Assembly: GCA_963540815.1 (NCBI GenBank)
Contig: CAUTQY010000004.1
Coordinates: 72,578 to 136,577, forward strand
Direction: 5' to 3'
DNA from: Scybalousia_A sp963540815
GTDB taxonomy: Bacteria > Bacteroidota > Bacteroidia > Bacteroidales > P3
DNA: 64,000 bases
Made by a program: the position numbers and the translations under genes. Below the pieces are notes generated by a model that made no database searches, was not told the DNA's origin, and saw nothing but the letters and a program-made list of their open reading frames with translations. Below, one piece after another: positions 11,201-16,931 of this stretch; the stretch's first letter is position 1, and every line of letters starts with the position of its first letter.

Positions 11201-14200
11201 TTCTGTCGTTGGCATGCAAACTCCTTCCATACACATTATTGTACACAACGGTATCGTTGGAACCCGAAACCAAATTAACACCATAACTCAAATAGGAAGC
11301 TATCGGTCGTTGAGAAAAGTTGTATATACTTATTAAATTGTTTGCCACTCTTGAACTATCCACAGAGGAAAGAGACAAAGCACTCAAACCTTTTAAAACC
11401 AGTTTATTTCTTTCAAATCTCAATCGTTTTGAATTGAGGGCAGTGGTAGTATAATTTGCCTCTGAAAGAGATTCGTATTCCGAATCATCAAATCCGTTTA
11501 CAAAGGTATTTCCTTTTATTATAGTATTTGTGTTGTATTCCAAATAAATGGCGTTTCTCGTTCCCAAATTGAAATAAGAATTTGTTATACTTATACCCGT
11601 ATTCGGATTTACCGGGGAAAGTCCCTTGATATAAACGGCTCTCGGATGAGAAGAAGCTTGCATAAAATTAAAAGTACAACTATCTATACTTATGTTATTT
11701 GCCGCTCCAACGCTTATATAAGAAGAGGTTGCAACAGTGTTGTAGTCGGAGAGAGGAGAATCAAAATCCTTGAAATTCAATCCGTATATAACTATATCTT
11801 CCGTTAGATTGGAGAGGCTTATAAGACTTGTTGCCGTAGTGGGTTTGATGTCAAAGTTTTTGAACCTAAAATGCTTTACTCCATCCAAATTAAAAGTAGG
11901 AGTTGTAGTGGCTATAAGGTCTCCGTTTTGTGAAAAATCAACTGTGGCAAATTTCGTCGGATTATTTGGGTCGGCACTTTCAAACGTAACGGTATTTGTT
12001 GCGCTTACACCGTTAACACAAGTGGGAAAAACCAAAGGAGAACTATAAGCCGTATTCAAAGCAAGTACTTTAAAGGTTACGGGACCACTGACACCACTAT
12101 TAATAAGCATCATAAAAGCATCGTCAAATGTGGCATATGTTCTGGTCTCGGGAATACCCGCAACCGTTCCTCCTATGGCATAGTCTCCACTCATTTGCCC
12201 CTGGCTTATGATTATGTTAAATTGGGCGGTGTCATTGCTTAAATTCCAATCTATTGTCTGTTCATCGCTCATAGCGGTCCATACCTTTAAAGTATGTTGT
12301 CCTGCCTGTAGATTGAAATTGCTTGTAGCCGTAAACCAAGTACTTTCTCCGGAGGCAAGGCTTCCTGTCCAAGTGGCATTTTGTACCTGAGTGTTATCCA
12401 CTTGCCAGTTTACAATTATAGAGGTCAAATTTGCAGTACCTTGATTTTGTAGTTTAATTTTCAAAGGATAATTTTGATTTGCAAGACCAAAACCCGTCGT
12501 TGCAATGGTATCCGTACATGTTCTTGCGTTAGGTATGCCTTGCAAAGAGTCCTTTAATATACCGGCATCGTACTCAAAAAAGCAATTATTAACAAAGTTG
12601 AATTTAAAGTTTGGCCTTATGTTCATACTAGGGTTAGTAACATCCCAAACAGTAATACAAGCGTCCTGTGTGGAAGTTATACCCAATTCGGTTTTTAGAG
12701 TGGAACTATTGGGGGCGGAAATACACTCCACTTTCATTGTTGCGGAAGAAATAATATTCGGAGAGTCGTAACAAGTTGTTATGATTATATCCGATACACC
12801 GTCCCAAATAAAAGGATTGTTCTCGTAAAACGAGAAGTAGTACCAACCAAGACTCGGTAAAGAAAAATTAGGGTTGCTATAAACCTCCGTTACATTTACA
12901 TATGGGTTGTAGGTGTCCAAGGCTGCGTCAGTAGCAATATGACCTATTCTTAGTTTGAAATTTTGTAATATTGCCCCTGCCGCTCCGGCTTGAGTTACCT
13001 TAATGGAGAGTCCTTTTAGAACACCGGGACCAAATCCGGCATCTAACAATTCCTGTGCCTTATATCTCATCTGGTATTTTGCTCTGCAAACGGAGGAACC
13101 CGTTTTGAAAACCATTTCACCGTTGGAGGTACCTGTTTGTTTAATAGTAGTATCTCCGTAATAAGGTACTATGGATTTGAATTTAAAAAAGGTGTTATAG
13201 GTAAAAGGATATGTTAATCTGTTGTTTTTATGGTCATTGATGACTGCACGCCAACAAATAACGGAATCCACTCCTGCGTATGGTATATAAGCGGTGTATT
13301 TTGTAGAAGCAGTGTTTTCGAAATTCACCCTATGTATCTCAGGATTACCTTCAACATAGTACTCCACATATATGGAGTCTGACACCGAGGAAAGGTTGCC
13401 GTTTCTGTCTTGCAGGTTAAAGGAAATTTCTATATCCGAGCAATTTGGGTATATGTACTGGTCGGGATAGGATATTTTTGAGGATATCTGAGGTACGCGT
13501 ATATCTTCGTTTACCAGCTGAGACTGAAATAATCTGATATCATCCAAAAACCAACCTATATTAGTGGCATCACTTGGCACAGTTCCCGGAAGTTTTTTGG
13601 GTACAAGAAACCTTATTTGAAAACTATTATCTGAGGGTGTTAAAAAATTGGTTAAATAGAATATCGCATTTTTCCACGTAAATCTTTCGTAGTAATAATT
13701 TGTGGAGTCATGCAGATAAGTTTTGACATTTTCATAAGTTATCTTTGAAGAAAAAAGATTTTCCCAATAGTATTTAAAGGCAAACTTACCGGAGAAACTC
13801 TTTTCTCCTCCGCCGTATGTTCTATCAAAATCTCCGGGATTGTTGACATTTCCGCCATTGGACAAAGTCTCCCAATCAGACATTGAAGAGGTTTTAACCT
13901 GTACTTGTACACCATCCTGTACTCCATTGGTTAGAGTTATCAACGGCAGGTGAGAGAACTCTATTCTAACATTGTGTCCTGCCGTAATATTATAGACAGG
14001 GGAAGTAAGAATAATATCCGAAGAAGAGGAGGTTGGGAGTTTCAAACTCTTTCTGCCCGAAGAAGCCACCAAAGAATCTATAACATTACCGGAAGCTCCC
14101 GTGACCGTCCAGTTGGAAGGTAGACCGGATTCAAAACTTACATGCTCCAAAAGCGTGGGTTGAGCCCGCAAAGACAAACCCAACATAGCCACACCACACA

Positions 14201-14225
14201 TAATGATTAATAATATTTTCTTCAT
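2223..14225 (-). CDS. Giant 4000-residue T9SS-secreted multidomain surface protein
   Basis: A 4000-residue protein with a signal peptide (about 1-21, ending LRA-Q) and a type A T9SS sorting domain at about 3923-4000 (NIPNPCDRE opening, GVYYYTMEYNN, KKMIITK end), so it should be exported by the T9SS and cleaved or anchored at the surface. Domains seen in order: jelly-roll-like module (25-230); a module repeated at about 355-548 and 1758-1945 that shares YKA-LL-AG motifs; two parallel beta-helix regions (about 678-1160 and 2078-2508); a lamin-tail-like region (about 1328-1541); many CARDB/Ig-like repeats with phrases such as VxLKNxGxxxL; a GEVED domain ending GEVEDY near 3150; and a second jelly-roll (about 3268-3465, with DDFFPFEVN). 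No catalytic domain was recognised, so adhesion or a surface role is inference. It is monocistronic, with its own terminator. The frame is intact over 12 kb. Confidence 0.9.
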   Translation of the reverse strand: MKKILLIIMCGVAMLGLSLRAQPTLLEHVSFESGLPSNWTVTGASGNVIDSLVASSGRKSLKLPTSSSSDIILTSPVYNITAGHNVRIEFSHLPLITLTNGVQDGVQVQVKTSSMSDWETLSNGGNVNNPGDFDRTYGGGEKSFSGKFAFKYYWENLFSSKITYENVKTYLHDSTNYYYERFTWKNAIFYLTNFLTPSDNSFQIRFLVPKKLPGTVPSDATNIGWFLDDIRLFQSQLVNEDIRVPQISSKISYPDQYIYPNCSDIEISFNLQDRNGNLSSVSDSIYVEYYVEGNPEIHRVNFENTASTKYTAYIPYAGVDSVICWRAVINDHKNNRLTYPFTYNTFFKFKSIVPYYGDTTIKQTGTSNGEMVFKTGSSVCRAKYQMRYKAQELLDAGFGPGVLKGLSIKVTQAGAAGAILQNFKLRIGHIATDAALDTYNPYVNVTEVYSNPNFSLPSLGWYYFSFYENNPFIWDGVSDIIITTCYDSPNIISSATMKVECISAPNSSTLKTELGITSTQDACITVWDVTNPSMNIRPNFKFNFVNNCFFEYDAGILKDSLQGIPNARTCTDTIATTGFGLANQNYPLKIKLQNQGTANLTSIIVNWQVDNTQVQNATWTGSLASGESTWFTATSNFNLQAGQHTLKVWTAMSDEQTIDWNLSNDTAQFNIIISQGQMSGDYAIGGTVAGIPETRTYATFDDAFMMLINSGVSGPVTFKVLALNTAYSSPLVFPTCVNGVSATNTVTFESADPNNPTKFATVDFSQNGDLIATTTPTFNLDGVKHFRFKNFDIKPTTATSLISLSNLTEDIVIYGLNFKDFDSPLSDYNTVATSSYISVGAANNISIDSCTFNFMQASSHPRAVYIKGLSPVNPNTGISITNSYFNLGTRNAIYLEYNTNTIIKGNTFVNGFDDSEYESLSEANYTTTALNSKRLRFERNKLVLKGLSALSLSSVDSSRVANNLISIYNFSQRPIASYLSYGVNLVSGSNDTVVYNNVYGRSLHANDRRVVGMSLGSSGQTTVNNILKNNMIVSDGHGYAVLVRPTNTNNSQASFSISNNMYYKTTSVLATQLLSYNGATNTSTESWKISTKDTLSSYTIDPVFAEWNNLYTSVVYPCMRGVAIDNITDDYYGNQRPTSNPCIGAREYIAPQSNIHVLATGLSSGNFDGDRTYSSCFFGNENVFVTFINLSNNTIPANAGIFKYQVDNSNAVTYTYDSVIKPDSIYTIVFPTAYNFSATNSDAIYAITAWSDVVDDTINNNDTAFAIVNSFAQLSAPANMSINIGYGGQATLSVTSQDSIYWYYSMSDEEPFLKSHTFTTTTLYQDTAFYFSRKSEIPLVKITAIQFVSASEGLTDPMPEWASSTNNVFEISNLGSGALNMSGYKFAYVRQANHGNTTTPVTLSNSMSKTYTFPNNFVLQPNTSVWIINKAAPSGNTSTEVLYMGPASSSNVIDTNGAGFILINASNQVIDALTINYANFNANTGVSSSIWSGSVVTPTVTAQLSGSNPTTHFAGLVRTNANIQSAAAWQVASADNPMKLGTYNKNLTVHHVNECYGDKAIYRVIIDNPPINEIVLTDVRLANGMQVQACAMDSVSFIIKMLNRGASATTDPIPLIATLYENGDSLSSFTDYYVPSLHRDTVEYTLNGAFDLSANDSNRHFTVVIYSNLSTDTINYNDTVKINITSLQTPNSPTVTPNVNINYATAAILHAQSIGNLIVWYDDASSEQPIAYGDSYTTPVLYTNTTYYVSARQRFDTYMEVGTGTSQTGTGASTTDPGPFNGRKKYIKEQYLYKASDLLNAGLEAGNINSIAFDISAVTPTSGQTAVVLRNYNVKIGSTNSEVLSSWQNNLTSVYAADSISLASANTGWYAFPFSSSFEWDGESNIVVEICFEAKNTSNIVRTKYATKTYNSCIAYRNADNEACSWTGAVSSTVRKLPNIKIGMDDFGCESARIPIEVIVGGAPTCDASLVEFVSPSETTIESNIQIPITVVLKNNGADNLTSATIKLYTDENTDTSVYNWTGTLASGDTALVTITTQSFSPGALTLIAVVEKDCDTIRSNDTVRLPINICVGNSQNTTTYTIAKTGGDYSSVTEVLNALNVSGVCGPIVFNIQSSTPYNESFTIPYIQGISQENTITFQAADTTDKPVIYTDTLSSLGFVFDGAEYVKFKNVVFSTKTSSNLMQIKDAKHITFEGVKFLSENNSTNLVTLLGANNDVNFTNSTFANAKTLLSSELMANNLSSNISVTSSLFSGFTTAINFSSIDNVVIAQNKFRSYASTEVGKAISLRKIAGTNSRIEANDIYFKNATKAKTGLEVKASDFSANNQLMVFNNAVSIKSETSNSINSIGIDVDSCSNVSFYFNTVNMASSTDSPSSYSMKVGKGSSNIIVRNNNLDNSAKGYAYYVERTTNVSISNNNNYAVGANRFAYWGNNITDLATLQTTNGMDGSSFAVENPFTNDSILSLLYPTNIANGGVGIEGIDADITGYARPVSPGPTIGAYELMHNDHDAGVIAIVSPISTVDYVEGDQIPLTVRIKNFGNYSLTGLQLVANLKYDEYNTTTIQTLTENYTGMITSMQEVDYTFNGTFNAVLNTPITKPLYVEVYTVLNGDAYQLNDTSKTTIKVIPAYNLQMVKVEQVTERCKLLSVPITVQIKNVGERVIKNTDNVSITYEVQGRPDMTVTEQLVFPFFYGGLNYDSIQKNVQIEYTFNQTVNLYPLGNSDTTWKIRAYVSLNGDNVKTNDTSSYITVNSRRSPDPPIAINDTVFYGTIGHPSATQDGHLSIKWFRDSTQTEPFYTSSYSNTQGQYAPYSTDGRVFADSTYYVRVNLSGSYPCESFYTEVKVIVKDRRPVDMAALDVTAPLHTINTTFTASGTNISHTNTETATQNASVYMEEDTVKFRIINYGTQPTTNFNLTYSIATAPNAEPIVVTETCNQTVQPDQEYVYTFNTLADLSDNTKTYRIRAWADTQGDTIALNDTSDYRLVKPINGNTIYPNVTVNDVSSLDITRVRLANIDNTTVTADDSYSDFTQTIEPAVLFKGIRDTLIVEHQNAASMDFGLAHSGWMKVWIDWNRNGAFDGGDDTVFSDNHYPNWECVYSDTVYRDATTNIIPIKVPEDIQNGKTRMRIVLSQEDNKHNFSATSDLTINKGEVEDYLINILPMEDNNAQLLRFVSPDDIFQADAQQDISVRLKNAGRNNITSVNIHWFVNGQEQQVVPWTGNLPSSAVADVSLGTINIDYGVTKLSAYVEFVGDTYAGDDTVSYTIFRFRIYDITYEEDFDDQVTLNDDFFPFEVNTNKPENCWQFGIPDADSNTAITEAYSIPYCWKTNLTGKYPKNNTSILYSPVFDIELIKPDTISFMIYRAMGTGASMTVEYLDYQGQWQIVPGDTIDGVPCGYNWYKGIEGFKGNSNSWQRVSYSLDHLVTNMGVTAQFRFKFVSGTANPTDGVAIDNFRLAKGLRGQDLGVTRIELSPLLLPNYGQEFYPVVTVHNYGKEMISSYKVCYLAEDMHIQTCEDVNYGENGILPGGDTVYTFQSGHYLNVDMPDPFTITAFTRLNPVDLYAENDSAWATIVIGPLQKDAAIVAIEQPVTNIVANDDVEIVVRVRNYGLEPISELPVSYVITGASQVNEIITFNPPLYNGDEYIYHFNQRYHSSYGSVNLQVWSSLDGDYYHDNDTLYKRLEGSSYTQDVEARYVTIDDRESGEIGIQLTFLNRSSIGLNNITVGYYYNGDLNTKVEEQYRQGSTLAAGDYGHHYFTQKLPRNVYQSICAYVVVPNETNLSNDTTCTLMIGYTDGAADTLFVEETVAEDCLVQLVGHNSGTLGGNTTPVVAHLVVNGDWNNVITETFQWEYDEPNPNLRRYMNFSARIPKSENGEYDLVAWIDYPNDYHHWNDTTKIYEVKSYVGLQEVESQSAGFVLEQNIPNPCDRETSIGFFIPKAGKVSLYVSNTLGQVIYSTEGQYSAGKHTINFDASNLDEGVYYYTMEYNNEKQVKKMIITK

Positions 14226-14277
14226 GTCGTATATACGATTTTATTATTCTGTGATTATTTTTTCTTATTATTGACTG

Positions 14278-14285
14278 CAAATTTA
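14278..14285 (-). promoter_or_regulatory. -7 promoter box of the giant gene
   Basis: On the minus strand this reads TAAATTTG, matching TAnnTTTG, 52 bases upstream of the ATG at 14225. No clear -33 TTG was found. Confidence 0.5.
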
Positions 14286-14362
14286 CAAATATTTTGTGTT
14301 ACACCCTATAAAAATATCAAACAATGCGTCTTTCGGGTTTCACAATTATAGTATTAACAAGA

Positions 14363-15118
14363 TTAGAATCTCACGGCAAAACCGTCATTAATGGAACCCA
14401 CCAACGCAAAATCAACCACCTTTTTTAATCGTTTCTCTGCCGCTTTGCTCGCAATAACACTCATGGTATGTCCTCCCAATGCACCGATAGCATCTGCAAG
14501 AGCAACTATTGTACCCTTGTCCTTGCTTGACATTTGAACGTAACTATCCCAGTAGACAATGGAAGATTTCATTGTTGCCGTTACACTAAGTATTACGGAT
14601 TTTTCTTCGTTAGGTATTGAATATTGATTTGTCATTATTCTGTTTTCCTCGTCCTTTATTACCGAAATAATACTATTGGAGGAATTATTTTGCGAACTTA
14701 CCTGTCTCTCCAAAACAAAATTAAGTAATCTGCGCAATTCTTGTTTGGAATGAGAACTCAGAGATAGAGTATCTACAACAGACATGTAACAATTTTTGAT
14801 ATTTGCCAAAATATCAGAAGTATTTTTGCCAACACCTATTGTGTCAAAACCTTTATTGAACATATAATCCGAAGAAATTTTTATCAACAGAGCAATACTG
14901 TCGGACAAATCCGTCTGATGTAAAAGTTCATATTCATTTATATGTAAAGACAAAGAATCCAACCATACATTATGATTCTTTCCTACATAATTATAAGGAT
15001 TTTCCAAAACATCGACATTTCCCTTCTTAGAATCGTCTTGCTTATCGTTCTCGCAAGCAACAAAACCAAACGCAAATAACAAGCAACAAAAAGCAATCAA
15101 AAAATAATTCGTTTTCAT
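14363..15118 (-). CDS. Lipoprotein of unknown function in a sigma-factor operon
   Basis: A 251-residue protein with a lipoprotein signal peptide; the lipobox GFVAC puts the lipidated Cys at residue 22, followed by an acidic/polar ENDKQDD tail that fits outer-membrane sorting. The mature part is mostly helical and polar, with a C-terminal Gly/Ala-rich patch (DAIGALGGHTMSVIASKAA, about 212-230). I do not recognise a family. Its ATG overlaps the stop of the upstream membrane-protein gene by the ATGA arrangement (15115-15118), so translation is coupled. As the third gene after an ECF sigma factor it may be a target or a sensor of that regulon; this is inference only. Confidence 0.7.
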   Translation of the reverse strand: MKTNYFLIAFCCLLFAFGFVACENDKQDDSKKGNVDVLENPYNYVGKNHNVWLDSLSLHINEYELLHQTDLSDSIALLIKISSDYMFNKGFDTIGVGKNTSDILANIKNCYMSVVDTLSLSSHSKQELRRLLNFVLERQVSSQNNSSNSIISVIKDEENRIMTNQYSIPNEEKSVILSVTATMKSSIVYWDSYVQMSSKDKGTIVALADAIGALGGHTMSVIASKAAEKRLKKVVDFALVGSINDGFAVRF

Positions 15119-15645
15119 ACCCTACCGATTATTTGTATAAACAGATTTTTTATCATTTTTAATACAGACCAATTTCTTATTATTCCCAAAACGGTTACCA
15201 CTATCATTATCTCTATGTATAACACATTCCATCGCATATTTATCAAAAGAACAATAAATACCAACAAATCAAATATTGTTTGTAAGGTCTCCATTACAAC
15301 CAAAAAATTACAAGTCTTTATAGTGGAAGATAGAGTCTTTTGCATTTGATTCAGTCTATATAATTTGTGCAAAAATACAATATTCCAAACAATTACACAA
15401 ACCAAAAAGATTATCGCAAAATATATACCCAAATGAAATTCCGACTCATAATACATAAAATCCAAAGCAATATCAAATAACAAAAAGACGGACAAAAGAA
15501 CGGCAAAACATTTGACAATAAAAATACAAATATGTTTTTTCTCCATTCTACTACGTAAAGAAGAATTAAAAACTCTTTTTTCTATTTCCCTTAACCTTTG
15601 CGAAGGTATGTCGTTATAATTATTTTCTTTATTGTAGTCTAACAT
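15115..15645 (-). CDS. Membrane protein downstream of ECF sigma factor
   Basis: A 176-residue protein with a charged N-terminal cytoplasmic segment of about 40 residues, then hydrophobic segments near 42-65, 73-92, 116-137 and 140-157. The position directly after an ECF sigma gene (8-base gap) is where anti-sigma factors are commonly found, but I see no zinc-binding HxxxCxxC anti-sigma motif and no FecR domain. The cytoplasmic N-terminus could bind sigma; that is inference. It overlaps the downstream lipoprotein start by 4 bases. No family recognised. Confidence 0.65.
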   Translation of the reverse strand: MLDYNKENNYNDIPSQRLREIEKRVFNSSLRSRMEKKHICIFIVKCFAVLLSVFLLFDIALDFMYYESEFHLGIYFAIIFLVCVIVWNIVFLHKLYRLNQMQKTLSSTIKTCNFLVVMETLQTIFDLLVFIVLLINMRWNVLYIEIMIVVTVLGIIRNWSVLKMIKNLFIQIIGRV

Positions 15646-15653
15646 AATATTTT

Positions 15654-16175
15654 TTACATTAATACATTCAACTTTTTGTAAATATTTTTCAAAACTTTTT
15701 TTATTCTATGTATTTTGGTTGTTACATTGGAGTAGTTATTATTTGTCATATGGGCTATTTCCTTTATGGAATAATTTTCCAGATACAACATCATTATATT
15801 CTTATCTTTCAAATTCAAACTATCCAAAATCTCGTAGAATTTTTCTTTTTCGTCCTTATCATTCAACGGGTCATAGGTTATTGATTTTTCTTGATTTTTC
15901 ATTGTATCAAAAAAGTTTATTCTTTTTTTCTCGTATCTGTAATATGTTATGGCAGTGTTAATAACTATCGTAGAAAACCATGAAAAAAATTTGCCTTGCT
16001 CTTTATATTTTTTAAATCCCTCAAAAACTCTGCACAAAATTTCTTGATACAAATCCTCAACCTCTACCCTACTCTTGTCCGTATATGTAAGACAAACAGC
16101 ATACAAAAATCCTTCTTTTTTTTTAATGTACTCCCAAAGCTCTTCTTTGTTTCTTATTATAGGGTAATCCTCCAT
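15654..16175 (-). CDS. ECF-type RNA polymerase sigma factor
   Basis: A 173-residue sigma-70 family protein of extracytoplasmic-function size. Region 2 spans about 24-95, with the typical core-binding and -10 recognition pattern (VEDLYQEILCRVFEGFKKY, FFSWFSTIVINTAITYYR). Region 4 spans about 115-168, with a helix-turn-helix (YSIKEIAHMTNNNYSNVTTK). No region 1.1 or region 3 is present. It leads a three-gene minus-strand unit with a membrane protein and a lipoprotein, suggesting control of an envelope response. There is no FecR/TonB pair beside it, so it is not an obvious iron-starvation sigma. The target promoters are not identifiable here. Confidence 0.9.
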   Translation of the reverse strand: MEDYPIIRNKEELWEYIKKKEGFLYAVCLTYTDKSRVEVEDLYQEILCRVFEGFKKYKEQGKFFSWFSTIVINTAITYYRYEKKRINFFDTMKNQEKSITYDPLNDKDEKEKFYEILDSLNLKDKNIMMLYLENYSIKEIAHMTNNNYSNVTTKIHRIKKVLKNIYKKLNVLM

Positions 16176-16326
16176 ATCTGCGTCTTACTTCTTGTTTTTT
16201 TTAGACTCTCTATTATAATTAACGCAAAAAGACAAAAAAAGTCACAAACGAAAAAGCTTTTTTTATTAAAGTTTTATCTATCCTTATAAATTTCTCACCA
16301 AAGCAATGATTATTCGTATTTTTTAA

Positions 16327-16334
16327 TAACTTTG
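16327..16334 (+). promoter_or_regulatory. -7 promoter box of the small secreted protein
   Basis: TAACTTTG matches the Bacteroidetes TAnnTTTG box and lies 19 bases before the ATG at 16354, predicting a very short 5' leader. No clear -33 element was seen. Confidence 0.55.
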
Positions 16335-16353
16335 CAAAAAAACAATTTCTGGT

Positions 16354-16785
16354 ATGAAAAAAATATTTTTTATCTTCCTTATAATATCGTTATGCGTATT
16401 CGAAGGTGTTTGGGCTCAAGAAATACAAGAAAGTTGTAGCATAATAGAGACCTCCGTTAAAGACAATCTTTATTATAATTTTACTCTATCGGGCGATGGT
16501 TTCCTTTCATATAACTGGGGTGATAACGATGATAATCAAACCGTGATTTCCGTTGATTTAACCAAAGTTACGATATCCAAAGATTACTCTATGAACTCAC
16601 CAAAGGTATGGATAAATTGCATAGATAACAATTCTTGTATAGACGAAATGGGTAGAATGGGGGCAAAGGACGGAATGTATTTTAATTATTCCAAAACATA
16701 TCTGCCTGCCAATAATGAAGGAGATATGGAGGCCATGTATATGCATCTTAACTATTTGATAAAAATAGCTACGGGCAAATATTAA
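16354..16785 (+). CDS. Small secreted protein of unknown function
   Basis: A 143-residue protein with a classical signal peptide (about 1-21, ending VWAQ). The mature part of about 122 residues contains three Cys residues: one near the N-terminus and a pair about seven residues apart in the segment WINCIDNNSCIDEMG. I recognise no family. It sits alone between a TAACTTTG promoter and a strong terminator, so it is a single-gene transcription unit. It is divergent from the ECF sigma operon, with 178 bases between the start codons, which makes it a candidate target of that sigma factor; this is inference from position only. Confidence 0.7.
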   Translation: MKKIFFIFLIISLCVFEGVWAQEIQESCSIIETSVKDNLYYNFTLSGDGFLSYNWGDNDDNQTVISVDLTKVTISKDYSMNSPKVWINCIDNNSCIDEMGRMGAKDGMYFNYSKTYLPANNEGDMEAMYMHLNYLIKIATGKY

Positions 16786-16813
16786 AAAAACAATATGTAA
16801 TTAATGACAAAAA

Positions 16814-16843
16814 AACATTGCTACCTATTCTGGTAGCAATGTT
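16814..16843 (+). terminator. Rho-independent terminator
   Basis: A perfect 12-base stem (16814-16825 with 16832-16843) with a 6-base loop is followed by a run of T on the plus strand, 28 bases after the stop of the small secreted protein. Confidence 0.92.
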
Positions 16844-16876
16844 TTTTTTTGCGTATTTATCCTAAAAAATAAATAA

Positions 16877-16901
16877 GGCTGTGTCTTTTTTTGACACAGC
16901 C
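16877..16901 (-). terminator. Terminator of the aconitase-family gene
   Basis: A perfect 9-base stem (16877-16885 with 16893-16901) around a 7-base T loop lies 30 bases after the stop of the minus-strand hydratase gene and is followed on that strand by a T-rich stretch. Confidence 0.75.
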
Positions 16902-16931
16902 CGCATAAATGAAATTAATTGCAATTTTTAT

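Noticed and set aside
15115..15645. Calling the membrane protein an anti-sigma factor
   Set aside because: Position suggests it, but no anti-sigma motif or zinc-binding motif is visible, so it is only mentioned as a possibility.
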